Below, in pieces: positions 48,048 through 58,978 of a stretch of 64,000 nt of DNA. How positions within the stretch are numbered: the first letter of the stretch is position 1; every line of letters begins with the position of its first letter. Where the stretch lies: positions 179,293,745 to 179,357,744 of the forward strand of contig NC_135497.1 of NCBI RefSeq assembly GCF_052857255.1, in the 5' to 3' direction. The notes beneath the pieces are model-generated. The model saw nothing but the letters and a program-made list of their open reading frames with translations. It was not told the origin of the DNA and did no database searches. A program made the translations under genes and the position numbers. The DNA is from Amblyomma americanum. Lineage: Eukaryota; Arthropoda; Arachnida; Ixodida; Ixodidae.

Positions 48048-49489
48048 ACGTTCGCCAGGTCCGAACAAGAGAAAGGCTCCGAATAAAGCTTCGAAGGTTT
48101 GCGCGGTGCCGAACCCTCGAAAGCGTAGGACTTCCGTTTAACATCTCTCTCAATCGCAGATTGACTCGATATCAGAGAAGCAGAGACGAAGTTAAATTAA
48201 ACACAATGACATGTAGCCATGGCATGTCCTTTGATTGTTGGCAGACTATAGATACGACAGTACTGCTTTTTGCACATCTGATTCTGCTGAGCCATTCTGT
48301 GGAAGGGAAGAGGCCCCCTCGCCCTCACGGCTTCCCCATGGTGTGTGCTGCTCGTATACCATTCCATCCCGACCGAGTAGTGCCGGGACGAATCTCAAGG
48401 GGGGACGCTCGCATGCTGTGTCCCCCTCCCCAATTTACGCCACTGCAGTAGTGCGCGCGAATCGTATACGCTTCGGAGTGAAGCAGTGACATGTACGAGC
48501 AGCCGTGAGCTCGAAACAAGCTCTTACAAAGCGTTGGTTGCACAGCTAACCCACGGTTTGCAGCTACAGCGTTCCAGAGATCTGTTTCGAACTCCGGAGG
48601 GCAACGACAAACGCCTCCAATGCACTCCGAAGCACGGTGCGTGCATGCTTTACTGACAGGTGTGCTGGAAGCTTCACTTGTTCTTTTCCTCTAATTTCCC
48701 AGCTGGTCAGTTCTGAGCCTCTTCTGACCTTCGCGAATGCGCAGTGAACGGTATACAAGCGCTCAAAATTGAACGCGTTTCGCAGGTGCTGGAGTTCTGG
48801 TGCTCCAGTGGTACAGTTACCGCAATCTTTACTGCCGCCTCGTCGTCGCAAATGTGAACCACTACTCTTGTCTGCCTTGCCAACAATGACGGGAGTAAGG
48901 ACGTGCGAGAATATTCCGGCCACGGCCTCAGATAAGGTCCTTCGTTGATCAGCATTTTTCATCGCGATGGAAGTCCTTGTCGATGCGCGGTGAGATAATC
49001 TGTACGCGAGGCAATCCTTGTCGTTAGCAGTCGCTGTCGCGACCTTTTTGTTTGTTTCTCTTCAACGTGGATTCGCTGGGAGCGATAAACTCGCCATTGA
49101 AGTGGTGGCCGAGGTCACATGTGTGTGCGAGGGCAAGGGCGAAGGAAGGTTGTCAGACTGGCAGTGCGGGTCGTTCAGCCCATGCAACCCGATCTCGACG
49201 GCACCGCGCAACGTTGTTGGATGCGGGATTTAACATCGGAGGGAGCACATGAAATTTGCCGTACAATTCCCTACAAAAAAGACACAAAGAAAGGGGGAGA
49301 AAATGTAGGGAGATCATGGCTTTTATTCAATGTTTTAACTAAGCCGCAGGCTGGTTTAGCTAGTGTTTTTGTTGCAACTTTATTTGGTTGCGTATATATG
49401 AATTGTTGGTAATATATTATTGTTGCATTTACTTTTCTTTAGTCTATAATTTCTGCATGTGCATGTAAGTGTTTCACGCACTTGTGTGA
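48048..49489. other. No recognisable feature
   Basis: No supported gene. Frames at 48564-48962 and 49018-49412 are unassigned. Confidence 0.4.
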
Positions 49490-49778
49490 TTTTTAGCGCG
49501 AAAGCCCTATTCCGATGGGTAAACCCCGACCAAGATGTTGAGACGTTTGTTGCTGTGTGCCAAGAGCATAGCTTAAATAAATATTGCCGCAACTGGGATT
49601 CGAACCCGTGGCGCGAACACATAAGCTTCGTTGGCCACTGCACGAGAGCACTGCATGTGCTATTTTTTTCTTTATTGAGAACACCATGCCATTGCCGGAG
49701 CCGATCATGCCTCGTGTTAAAACTGCAGCACACACTCGCGCTTGTACATTGCACATCGTCGTCTTCATCAACTTCCAT
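49490..49778 (-). mobile_element. SINE-like repeat, fourth type (minus copy)
   Basis: The inverse partner of 8151-8450. On the minus strand it starts atggaagttgatgaagacga. It carries ctcgtgcagtggccaacgaa, a B-box-like gggttcgaatcccag, then caatatttatttaa and ggctttcgcgctaaaaa. The tRNA-like middle is better preserved here than in the plus copy. Confidence 0.65.
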
Positions 49779-50625
49779 ATGCGGCGCGAAGAGATTACAT
49801 CAGCTTAACCTCGATCACAGCTTAACCTGAGTCTAATATCGCCAGACATGCCGAAGACCCAGCAAAGCAAAAAAAAAAAAAAACACTGGCCAATCAGGCT
49901 AAACACATGCTTTCGCACGTCTACTTGGTTCAACTGCGTTAAAACGCTAACATTTTCTGTATATTACATTTATGTATGCGTACAGGTGCATTTTCTTTTG
50001 TGCAGTAGGCTAATAGCTTTAGCCTATCGTAGTATATAATGGGCTGCATGTACGTGTTTCTGCATGATGTCTGATGGTAGGGGCCCAGCAAGGTGACCTC
50101 ATCTGTCCCATTTTGTTTAATCAACTTGGTAAGGCTTTAGCCCACGGCCCAAACATACTCAGCAATGTGCGTGTGCAAAAACAGAGAAGAGACGGAGCAG
50201 CGGTCGCCCTCATCCTCACTGCCACCTCCTCGTTGTCTTCCTCGCCTTCCGCCTGGCCGAACTTGTCATCATGCCCTCTTCGTTCCTGCAGCCTGCCTTC
50301 TCCCCCACATTTGAAATGATCGCGATGAAATTAAGCTTCGATACTGCCCCGCCCTCTATGCCCACTTATCGGTACATGATGAGGTGCCCGGAGAGTAGGG
50401 CGGCGACGATGTGACGACCTTCCCTACGCGGGTAGTAGAAAACCCTGGAATCGCTGCCCGTGCTCTTTCTTATTGGAAAAAGCACGGAAAGCGATCCTTT
50501 GAGGCCTGTGCATCTCGAAAACTCCCGTGAACGTAATATTTTGGGACATTAAGTCTCCAGGTTTTATTTTTTTAATATAAGGGTGCGCAGGTGCTTTGAA
50601 CAGACAGCCTAAAGATAAGACCATT
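49779..50625. other. No recognisable feature
   Basis: Nothing recognised; a short poly-A lies near 49869-49882. Confidence 0.45.
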
Positions 50626-50970
<345 letters not shown>

Positions 50971-51869
50971 TGAGTTCAGAATATGAGATATTATGACGTT
51001 ATTGTTACATCCTTATGTCCTTGGTTATTGTTCATTGTTCGCTCAATGTATGCTTGGAGCGTTTACCATTTCCTGTGATTATGACTGAGCGTTGTACATA
51101 GCTCATTTTCCATTTGATGTGGGAATTTCTGGCGCGTGCTGGTGTTCTTTGTATTGTGCATTGTGTGCTGTAACTGTGTTTTGATGCCTTGCGTTGCAGT
51201 GTAGTTCATTCCCTTATGCGGAAAGGAGATCATGTCACTTGAAGAGTTTCTGTAATCTTGTGGGCGTCGTCTGTCGTGCAGTATATAACTCCCCATTTGA
51301 ACCCCCCCCCCCCCCCACCCCCACCCCCGAATTGACAGACGGCGGTCCACCTGCGAAGCGGAGGCTTCGCCGATTCGCTCTTCTGATACAGGTGGTCTCT
51401 CTTACCGCTACACTTCGCTAATCCTTTATGAAGCATGTGCACTTCAAATTAAGACGCGCCAAACTTCCACATTGAATAAAGCGGCTGTGCGACACCGGCT
51501 GTTCGAACATGCGTGCAGAGGCAGGCATCCATTTTATAATGATTACGATTGCAAGCAGTTTGCGAGAGCGATAGGTGACACCGTCTAATGGGAACAGAAA
51601 GCGGTTCCACTCATGATGAGTGTGTGAAGCAAAGAGAGCGCATGAGACTTCTTTACCGGGTAGGTCGCCTATGTTACGATTGTTTACGTGAAAGGAGGGG
51701 AAAGGCGCATGTGCTGCAGTGTAACTAAGCATGCGGTTATGATATATAGTTGCGATGACCGTATAGAGGCGTCAGAGGCTTACTCAACAACCGCCTCTCT
51801 CCGTCTCGAACACTCCCTTTGGCACGAAATCGGGCATGCTGAGGCCCGAAGAGAGAGGGCTAAATTAGA
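50971..51869. other. No recognisable feature
   Basis: A poly-C/CCCCCA tract occurs at 51302-51327. No gene is recognised. Confidence 0.4.
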
Positions 51870-52440
51870 TGAACAAGATCATAATAACGGCGGTTTATTA
51901 CAGGCAAACTCACCGGTGGCAGACACGTCGGAAGACTTCACTGGGGGTGGTGGGTGGGCTGTCCTTTGGTTCATGGGGCGGTCGACCACCGCGGATTGGA
52001 GAAGGGGGGGGCGGCCGATCTGGCAGTATTAGTGGTTTCTTCGAGGTCCCTAACGCGAGTCTTATATTCTTACACCCAGGATCTCCGATCAGGTTTTCGC
52101 TTCTCCCACCTTTTGGTGTCCGCCAGTAAGGAAACGAAGTTTGAAAACAACGCGGCCAATTGCAGGCTTATCTTCGTGGCGTATTCTCGTTCTCCAAAAT
52201 TCCAAGAGCCTCCTGCGTTCCTCTGATACGAGGCTGCGAACAAGTCCGTTCTTCTGGCCAGGGCTCGGAGCTGGAGCGATCCTCCCGTGTCCAGTTCATG
52301 GCTATCGTCCTCCTCGCACACATAAGCACGGTCAAAGCTCACGGTTAAAAATGATAGCATGCTGCACAAAAAAGCAGACTCCATTCTCGTCTTTTTCCTT
52401 GGGACATTGGGGACAATGAAGTAGAAAAGAAGATGAAAAC
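51870..52440 (-). pseudogene. Unrecognised degenerate reading frame
   Basis: The minus frame from 52384 to 52070, then past one stop to about 51900, reads coherently: FAASYQRNAGGSWNFGERE, LLADTKRWEKRKPDR, then after the stop YKTRVRDLEETTNTARS. An upstream CPQCPKEKDE stretch in another frame hints at a CxxC motif. I do not recognise the family; transposon ORF1 or gag are possible. Low confidence that it is or was coding. Confidence 0.3.
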
Positions 52441-52899
52441 CAAAATCGTCCTCCGCACTGCTCTCCCTTAATGCGCGTGGGATATTACATAGCCGACGTT
52501 AATTAACGGACTTAGCGACAGCTTTTTAGGGAGAACTGACTACAAATTTAAGTTGTCCTGGATCGATATATTACTGAATTCTCAAGATAAAGATGTTATA
52601 AGGTAGAAAATGCCGAAAAATGAAATACAGGTGTCGCCATTCGCGGCCGGTGTCGCAAGTGAACTTCCTGCGTTGACACAGTTAGCGCGGATCGCAGAGG
52701 CTAGGGTACACCGCCATTCACTTCAAAAACGGTGATCACAGAGTTATTTTCGGTGTAGACGTCACGAGCTTGAATCCAGTGCCGCGAAAGTTTTAATTGG
52801 ATAAGTTTTAGAGCGCTGCATTTCTTTGCCCCGTGCCGCCGGGTTTGGAAGAATCACGGCTGCCGCGGCCCAATGTTGCCATAACAGTCAGCTCCACGA
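52441..52899. other. No recognisable feature
   Basis: Lies downstream (in element orientation) of the truncated gypsy RT. No integrase or RNase H motif is seen, so the element ends or is deleted here. Confidence 0.4.
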
Positions 52900-53286
52900 T
52901 TCTCCAGTCTTCTCGCGATCTCTTTCGTCGACCTCAATTTGCCAGTAGCCGCTCTTGAGGTCCATCGATGAGAAATATTTGGCGTTGCAGAGGCGGTCCA
53001 GTGTGTCGTCGATGCGGGGGAGGGGGTAGACGTCCTTCTTTGTTATGTTGTTAAAGCGGCGGTAATCCACACAGAATCGAAGTGCGCCGTCTTTCTTTCT
53101 CACTAGAACAACCGGTGCCGCCCATGGGCTGTTTGAAGCCTGGATGACATCGTGGCGAAGCATTTCTTCGACTTGGTGCCGGATGGCTTGTCGTTCTCGC
53201 GTTGACACATGGTAGGGGCTTTGACAGAGAGGTCTGACGTGTTGGTCCGTTATAATGCGATGTTTGGCAATTGGCGTTTGTCGCAC
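52900..53286 (-). pseudogene. Ty3/gypsy reverse transcriptase, N-terminal part only
   Basis: The minus frame has RQAIRHQVEEMLRHDVIQAS, SPWAAPVVLVRKKDG, RFCVDYRRFNNITKKDVYPL, and SSMDLKSGYWQIEVDE. These are RT blocks 1-3, including the first catalytic Asp in SSMDLKSGYWQI. It breaks off after DREKT at about 52907, before the F/YxDD block, so no active site is complete. Confidence 0.85.
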
Positions 53287-53308
53287 CTTCGGCGATGTCG
53301 AAAAACAC

Positions 53309-53740
53309 TCACTGTAGCTTTGAAGCAGATTCCGGATATGCTCTTGTCTGTTCCGATTGCAGGGCTGGGTTCATGTCGAAAGTGGGCGAGTTCTCTTGGT
53401 CAGGCGGATCTTCTGCGGAGGGGTCGGAGAAGGCGAAGGAGTCTCGTACGTCGGATATTTCGTCGAAGAAAGCAATCGTCGTTCCTCTGTTAATGTGCCG
53501 GGATTCTTCGCTGAAGTTAGTCAGCAGTAGTCCGGCCTGGCCATTACGGAAATGTGCGATGCCTCTTGCGATGCTGATTCCTCGGTCTAGAAGCAACTGC
53601 ATGTTAACCTCGATGATGGCTTCAGCGTTAATGGCTTTAGTGGTGCCTACGGTCACGATAACGCTTGATCGGGGTGGGATGCTCACTTCTTCCTCCAGGA
53701 CACTCAGGGCAACGTGATTTTCCCGAGTTTTCATCGAAGC
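53309..53740 (-). pseudogene. Ty3/gypsy pol linker region
   Basis: A 141-codon minus frame (EEEVSIPPRSSVIVTVGT; then ISIARGIAHFRNGQAGLLLT; NRGTTIAFFDEI) corresponds to the protease-RT linker of arthropod gypsy pol. It is in phase with the protease once the inserted hairpin and one TSD copy are discounted. A further frameshift separates it from the RT. Confidence 0.7.
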
Positions 53741-53890
53741 GATGGCTTCGTTAACACGTTTTGGCGGACTAGTTGGTTAAGCATCTTGAACAAACAGCGC
53801 GAACAAAGACGAGCACAACGTGTCGTTCGCTTTCTTGTCTTTTGTGCTCGTCTTTGTTCGCGCTGTTTGTTCAAGACACGATGGCTTCGT
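53740..53890 (+). mobile_element. Short Penelope-derived hairpin element with TSD, inside gypsy pol
   Basis: The 127-bp insert (53752-53878) lies between exact 12-bp repeats cgatggcttcgt (53740-53751 and 53879-53890). It has a 17-nt leader with ttggcgga, then CTAGTTGGT at 53769-53777, then CATCTTGAA. Perfect hairpin arms of 35 bp lie at 53784-53818 and 53842-53876, with a 23-nt loop. It has the same length as the 14379-14505 copy. Confidence 0.9.
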
Positions 53891-54365
53891 CCGTCGAAAG
53901 CGTGATCAGCTTGGATCGCAGGTCGATGATCGCCTGATGCTCATTAAGGAAATCCATACCCAAGATCACTTCGCGGGAGCATTGCGGTAGCACAACAAAG
54001 GTCAAAGGATAGGTATGTCCCTTGACAGCCACTCGCGCTGTGCATCGTCCTGATGGCGTAATGAGGTGGCCCCCTGCGGTGCGAATTTGTGGGCCGTCCC
54101 AAGCCGTTGTGACTTTTCTCAGCTGCGCAGCGAATGTTCCATTCATCACCGCGTAATCGGCTCCTGTGTCGACTAGAGCGGTAACTTTCCGGCCGTCGAT
54201 AGTCACTTCTAAGTCGGAGGTCCTGGCTCTTGCATTGCATGTCGCTCTCGGCGTCGGGTCACGGCTTCGTCGCGTATGCGAGTCGCGGGTGGGGCGTGTG
54301 GTCGAAGCTCTTCTGGGTGGCGGCTTCGTTTTCAAGGCAGCCTGCGTCGTGGTCGGGGTTGTCAT
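53891..54365 (-). pseudogene. Ty3/gypsy aspartic protease
   Basis: The minus frame has ALVDTGADYAVMNG (the DTGA active site of retroviral-type aspartic proteases) at about residues 64-77, and the distal VILGMDFLNEHQAIIDL block at about 134-150. The enzyme would process the Gag-Pol polyprotein. The frame is cut by the hairpin element whose TSD is 53879-53890. Upstream it shares the phase of the zinc-knuckle frame, with a stop between them near 54498. Confidence 0.85.
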
Positions 54366-54607
54366 TTTGTGCGGCGTCGGTGCAGCGAGATTAGGTTCTT
54401 CATGCGGCGTCGCGGGTGCAGCGTCTTCATGGGGCGTGGTCGGTGGAGGATCTTCGGCGTTTCGCTCGTGAGCAACCTCACCTCCAGAGGTTGCTGCCTA
54501 GTTTCCCCTACGGGGGCTGGGAGACCTTCCTCGTACCGCGGCTGCGTAGCTGCGGCGTGGCGACGCAAAGCGCGAGGTTGACGGCGATGGTGAGCGCGAA
54601 AAGCGGT

Positions 54608-55669
54608 TCAGCGTGTACTCCTCTCGACGCAGGTACTCGTCGATTTCCTGCGGATGTTGTCCGAAGCGTGGTCGTGGGGCGTTAACGGCAAATCCTCGAA
54701 AACCGATACGTCGGTACGGGCAGTGACGAAGAATATGGCCGGCCTCACCGCAATGGAAGCACAACGGCCGGTTGTCGGAAGTGCTCCAGGCGTCGCATTT
54801 CCTGCTACTTGAGCGTCGGTCATAGGCTGGGCGGGCGGGGGCTGGGAGGCGGCTTTGTGGAACAAGTGGCTCATCTCGGGGAGGACGTAGGGGTTGTCGT
54901 GGGGCTGAGCAGTCCGTACTGCAGCGGCGTAGGTCATGAGCTGGGGTTCTGTGGCCGTCGGGGTGCCAAGCGCCTGTTGCACTTCTTCCCGCTCCACATC
55001 CATCAGATTCGCTGCTTGTGGCTGCGGGGAGGATGACAGTAATCGGCGTAGCTCCTCTCGGATGATTTCGCGGATAACTTCCCGCAAGCTGTCGCTGGTG
55101 GTGGCCGTCGTGCCCGAAAGGATTGCACAGGCAGAGGAAAGGCGATTGTACTGCCGAGCTCGGACGTCGAGGGTCTTCTCGATCGTGCAGGCTTCTTGCA
55201 TGGATTCGTCGACTGTTTTTGGCGGCTGGCGGACGAGGCTGCAAAAGAGTTTTACTTTTACGCCGCGCATTAAAAACTGAACTTTCTTTTCCTCGGTCAT
55301 CTCCGGGTCGGCGCGGCGAAATAGGCGCTTCATCTCTTCGACGTAACCGCGGACGCGCTCATTCGGAAGCTGGATCCTGGACTCGAAGAGTCGTTCGGCT
55401 CTTTCTTTCCTCACGACACTGGTGAATACCTTCAATAGTTCTCTCTTGAATAGCTCCCATGTTGTAAGGGACGACTCGTAGTTTTCGTACCACGTGCGTG
55501 CGGAGCCCTGCAATGAAAAAAACACGTCTCCAATTTTCGCCGCATCATCCCACTTGTTGAATGACGCCACGCGCTCAAATTGATCCAACCATTCTCCAGA
55601 GTCTTCGCCTAGGGATCCATTGAAAGTTGTCGGCACCCGCGGTTGCTGCAGTATGATGGGTATCGACAT
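54608..55669 (-). pseudogene. gag: Ty3/gypsy gag
   Basis: A 353-codon frame. The N-terminal part contains the retrotransposon gag capsid region (GEWLDQFERVASFNKWDD; GSARTWYENYESSLTTWELF; then RVRGYVEEMKRLFRRADPEM at about residues 100-130). The last third (about residues 290-353) has drifted into the wrong frame. The CCHC zinc knuckle (CFHCGEAGHILRHC, about 54716-54757) is in a different frame within 54498-55244. One frameshift near 54830 therefore separates capsid from nucleocapsid. The start Met at 55669 fits the family start (MSIP-like). Confidence 0.82.
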
Positions 55670-55874
55670 CTTCGGCGAGGTTGCGGTGCCCGTAGCAGCG
55701 TCTTTTGCTGTCTGGTGCGGTCCGGCAGGGTCCCGAACTCAGGCTCCTCTTTCTGGAGACGTCAGCTGGCTAGGTGAGCTGCTCGCTAATCCTCGGGGGC
55801 GAAGCGCTGACGGCTGGCTTCACGACTTGAAGGGGCGTCCGGAACATGGAAGGCTACCCCGCACCTTTACCAGA

Positions 55875-56117
55875 TGTCACGTAGTGGTGACGGCAGTCGA
55901 AGCAGCGATGAAGACAGGCGAAAGGTCTTCTAAAAGAAAACTGTTTATCGGGCTGACTTGCACCCAAAATGGACTGAATCACTCGGCGGCAGCGAAGCGA
56001 CAAGCGTGCTCGGCGGTCGTCGAACAGAATCCCCGCCGCTGTCGGCCGTGCTCAATTTAAAGCTGATAGCGAACTTTCGAGAAAAAGCATGCAAAGTTAC
56101 TAGCACATTCCCGAACA
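55875..56117 (-). repeat. Candidate 5' LTR of the gypsy element
   Basis: Read on the minus strand it begins tgttcgggaatg and ends ctacgtgaca, a TG...CA frame of 243 bp, with a TATA-like gctttaaattgagcac inside and gataaaca later. Immediately after it, tctggtaaaggtgcgg could be a tRNA primer-binding site. No second LTR copy is available for comparison, so the borders are provisional. Confidence 0.4.
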
Positions 56118-56280
56118 ACGTAGAATCAGCTCTGCCTGGCTGCGATCAATCGAGATAAATCTAGTTGCGTCTTGCGTCGCAAACAAAGCGACAAAGTGGT
56201 GTGGCGGCAGATTTGAAAAAGGAACAAATACTGCAAATATTCGCCGCAATATCTCCCGCGACCTAACTTAGACTTGTCAT

Positions 56281-56905
56281 GTTAACCACATAAACTCTGC
56301 TAATCGCGCGTTAGGCTATTTACGTCGTAACCTTTCGGTCGCTCCACCTTCTATTAAACAGCTTGCTTTTCAACCTTTTGTGCGACCGAAGCTGGAGTAT
56401 CCTAATGGTATTTTTGACCCGCACTACATTAATCTTACTAACGCCCTCGAGTCGGTTCGGAATCGCTCGACACGCTTCATTCTGTCTAATTATTCCTACA
56501 TTGCCAGCATCTCCGCACTAAAAGCGCAAAAAAACTACCCCCCCCCCCCCCACCCCAGCTGAGCACCGTAGAATAGCACGTCTTAACCTTTTTCCTAAAT
56601 TTTTCCATTCCTTGCTTTTTGATAACCCCTACATAAAAAGAGCCCATCGCATTGCCCGCTTTAGCCATCAAAATACAGTGTATCCCCCAAAAGCCCATAC
56701 CGTGACCTTTCAGCAATCATTTTTCCTACGTACAGCACGAGACTGGAATGACCTTCCCACCGAAGTTGCCACTATCATCAACCCACAAGCATTCAAGAGG
56801 CTCATCGAAAACCTCTCATCATAATTTATTTCCTTTGTTTGCCATAACCACCCACTCCCTCATGTAATGTCTCAATTGAGACCTTTGAGGAAATAAATGA
56901 ATGAA
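56281..56905 (+). pseudogene. CR1/jockey-like LINE C-terminus with (AATG)n tail
   Basis: The plus reading has NRALGYLRRNLSVAPPSIKQ, FVRPKLEYPNGIFDPHY, RNRSTRFILSNYSY, then past a poly-C tract (56537-56551) a shifted frame with RIARFSHQNTVYPPKAHTVT and FFLRTARDWNDLPTEVATII. This is the RT thumb and final (T)xxDWNxLP block. A short 3' UTR ends in aaataaatgaatgaatgaaa at about 56890-56909, directly abutting the arm of Penelope element 2. Confidence 0.8.
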
Positions 56906-57633
56906 TGAAAGTAATATTGCTTAGTTAAGTTTTTAACTATATTTCTGCTAGAGCCCTTAATTACTGATAGCCGTGTCGCCCACCGCAATAAAGCAAGACT
57001 TTCTGACTGGCTAGTTGGTACATAATCTTTTTCGAAAGACGGTACGCTAAATAGACGTTCACAGGAAAACGGTAGAGACGACAGGACATAAGAGCAACTT
57101 TCAACTTTAATAACCTGCAAATGAAGCCAGGCGCGCTTATATAACCGCCGATATACAGAGACGGGCTGCATGAGAGCGTGAAGGAAACCAACAAACAGGA
57201 AGAGCAATAGGGCATGTCCAAGTGAGTCGGTGAACATGTCAATACGTGCCGAGGTTTGACAAAAACATGACAAAAAGAGCATTCGCATGAGTTGACAAAA
57301 ATGCTTAACGACATGAAAATTCGGAGGTGCATGAAATATAACAGTGAAAAGAAACAAGTACATAGCAACATGAAAATATGAATAACATAATGAAAAAACA
57401 AAACAGAGGAACATTAAATGTGGTGATGAAAAAAAAGAGATGGGAATAAAAACTGTTTAAAGAGTGACAAGACGCGATAAAAAGAACATTACAATTTCTA
57501 AAAGCAAACTAAAATAAAGAGCAGCTACTGGGTTTTATGAGGCTAGATGTAGCCATCTAAAAAGGACAGTTCATTCTTGGAAAGGTGAGCAGAAGGCGTG
57601 CTAACGCACTTGCGCACTTGTCTTTTTTTTAGG

Positions 57634-57733
57634 NNNNNNNNNNNNNNNNNNNNNNNNNNNNNNNNNNNNNNNNNNNNNNNNNNNNNNNNNNNNNNNNNNN
57701 NNNNNNNNNNNNNNNNNNNNNNNNNNNNNNNNN
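57634..57733. other. Assembly gap (100 N) flanked by a 91-bp exact repeat
   Basis: 57543-57633 and 57734-57824 are identical across the 100-N run. The opposite arm of the Penelope element has this block once, without a gap. The true sequence therefore most likely has one copy and no missing DNA. Confidence 0.95.
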
Positions 57734-57876
57734 CTAGATGTAGCCATCTAAAAAGGACAGTTCATTCTTGGAAAGGTGAGCAGAAGGCGTGCTAACGCAC
57801 TTGCGCACTTGTCTTTTTTTTAGGTCAATAAAAAAGGTCTTAAGTACTCCTCCCTCGGTCTTGTTTTGAGCCTTAG

Positions 57877-58431
57877 CTAGAAACTTAGTTTCATTAGATT
57901 TAGGGTGGCAGTTTTCGAAAGTGTATGCAGCGGGAGGTTTCCTCCAGATTTGCTCTTCAGGGTCATACTGTGCTTACGGGCGCGCTCACTGAAACATTTT
58001 CCTGCTTGCCCCACATGCACTTTGCCGCACGTCGAGTGGATCTCATGTATACACAACATTGGCAGTGAATTGTATGTACGCGGTTTGATGCTTGATATTA
58101 CGGGCGTTTTTAACGCGCTTTTTGGTCACCGTCGGACATAAATTGGTCGGTTAGCTGGGAGCCGAAAAAACCAGCTGAACCCCGTGTATAGACGCAACCT
58201 TCTTCAAATTGTGTGAAAGACCGTGCAGGTAAAGCATTACCTGCACAGGTTTCTGTTCTGTCTCGCGCTTATCGTGGTCCAATTTCTTAGTTTTTTTTTT
58301 TTTGCAAAAGGCTCTCAGATGTGCTGGTGTCCAAATGGGCTGGGTAACCTGCCGCTAAAATTTGCTCAATCTGGCACTCGAAGCTTTCACCTATCTTGTG
58401 GGTGCCTGATTTTTCTAATGCATATTTCATG
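57877..58431 (-). pseudogene. Penelope-like RT end plus GIY-YIG endonuclease
   Basis: Read on the minus strand: FECQIEQILAAGYPAHLDT, then HGLSHNLKKVASIHGVQLVF followed by SAPS and a stop near 58165. The endonuclease piece has YMRSTRRAA-like damage in one frame, and in the other IHSTCGKVHVGQAGKCFSER (GIY-YIG core with Gly-Gln-x-Gly and Arg). It stops where the left arm's inner edge lies. Frames are broken at least twice. Confidence 0.7.
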
Positions 58432-58978
58432 CAAAGAGTTAGCTTTCTTTTGTAGCCGTATGGCTGCGCTTGAGTGGATGGAAATGAGTAATTACTCCCT
58501 TATTACAAATCTACTCCACCTTGGGGGATTCCCCTGAACATTTGACCAATACTGTTCCCACTTCGAGTTATTGATCAATTCACTCTTGCCCTACCATAAG
58601 CTTGCCGTCCCGGTTAGCTCAGTTGGTAGAGCGACTGCTCCGGTGAAGCGGTGGTCCTGGGTTCGAACACCGGACCAAGACAAATTTTTCTTTAACTACG
58701 AAGTTTCTGGGAAAGCTGTATAGCTTTCTTTTGTAGCCGTATGGCTGCGCTTGAGTGGATGGAAATGAGTAATTACTCCCTTATTACAAATCTACTCCAC
58801 CTTGGGGGATTCCCCTGAACATTTGACCAACACTGTTCCCACTTCGAGTTATTGATCAATTCGCTCTCGCCCTACCATAAGCTTGCCGTCCCGGTTAGCG
58901 AAGTTGGTAGAGCGACTGCTCCGGTGAAGCGCTTGGGTGGATGTCAATGAGTAATTACTTCCTTATTACAAAGAGTTA
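58432..58978 (+). mobile_element. Dimeric tRNA-derived SINE (fifth family) with TSD
   Basis: The 527-bp insert (58442-58968) is flanked by the 10-bp repeat caaagagtta (58432-58441 and 58969-58978). Order on the plus strand: body part (58442-58606), tRNA-like head (58607-58679; ggttagctcagttggtagag as A box, gggttcgaacacc as B box), full body (to 58886), partial head (58887-58932), then a short body part. The bodies share tgtagccgtatggctgcgct and gagtaattactcccttatta. The Penelope reading frame resumes across the insert. Confidence 0.8.

Larger units (their letters stand above)
52900..56117 (-). mobile_element. Degenerate Ty3/gypsy LTR retrotransposon, 3'-truncated
   Basis: On the minus strand the order is candidate 5' LTR, leader, gag, zinc knuckle, aspartic protease, linker, partial RT. 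The element stops inside the RT near 52905; later RT, RNase H, integrase and a 3' LTR are absent. A hairpin element (53752-53878) interrupts it. The linker frame falls back into the protease frame if the 139 bp of insert plus TSD copy are discounted, so the element probably inserted elsewhere-intact before the hairpin arrived. Other frame changes are independent. Confidence 0.85.

Noticed and set aside
52441..52899. 3' LTR of the gypsy element
   Set aside because: tgttatggcaacattggg looks like an LTR start, but it does not match the candidate 5' LTR, and no integrase precedes it.
56940..57070. Hammerhead ribozyme at the Penelope element end
   Set aside because: Such ribozymes are known in these elements, but by eye I could not find the CUGANGA and GAAA core near the tag. 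A covariance-model search would settle it.
56872..57414. 180-codon frame repeated at 59659-60141
   Set aside because: The frame's recurrence comes from the inverted arms of Penelope element 2; hydrophobic residues reflect T-rich DNA and no known domain is present.
57598..57795. Open frame across the N run
   Set aside because: It reads through the assembly gap, so it is not real.
58607..58679. tRNA gene (possible Thr, anticodon GGT)
   Set aside because: A and B boxes are good, but the acceptor stem has two mismatches, position 33 is C instead of T, and the unit is repeated 280 bp later as part of a SINE.
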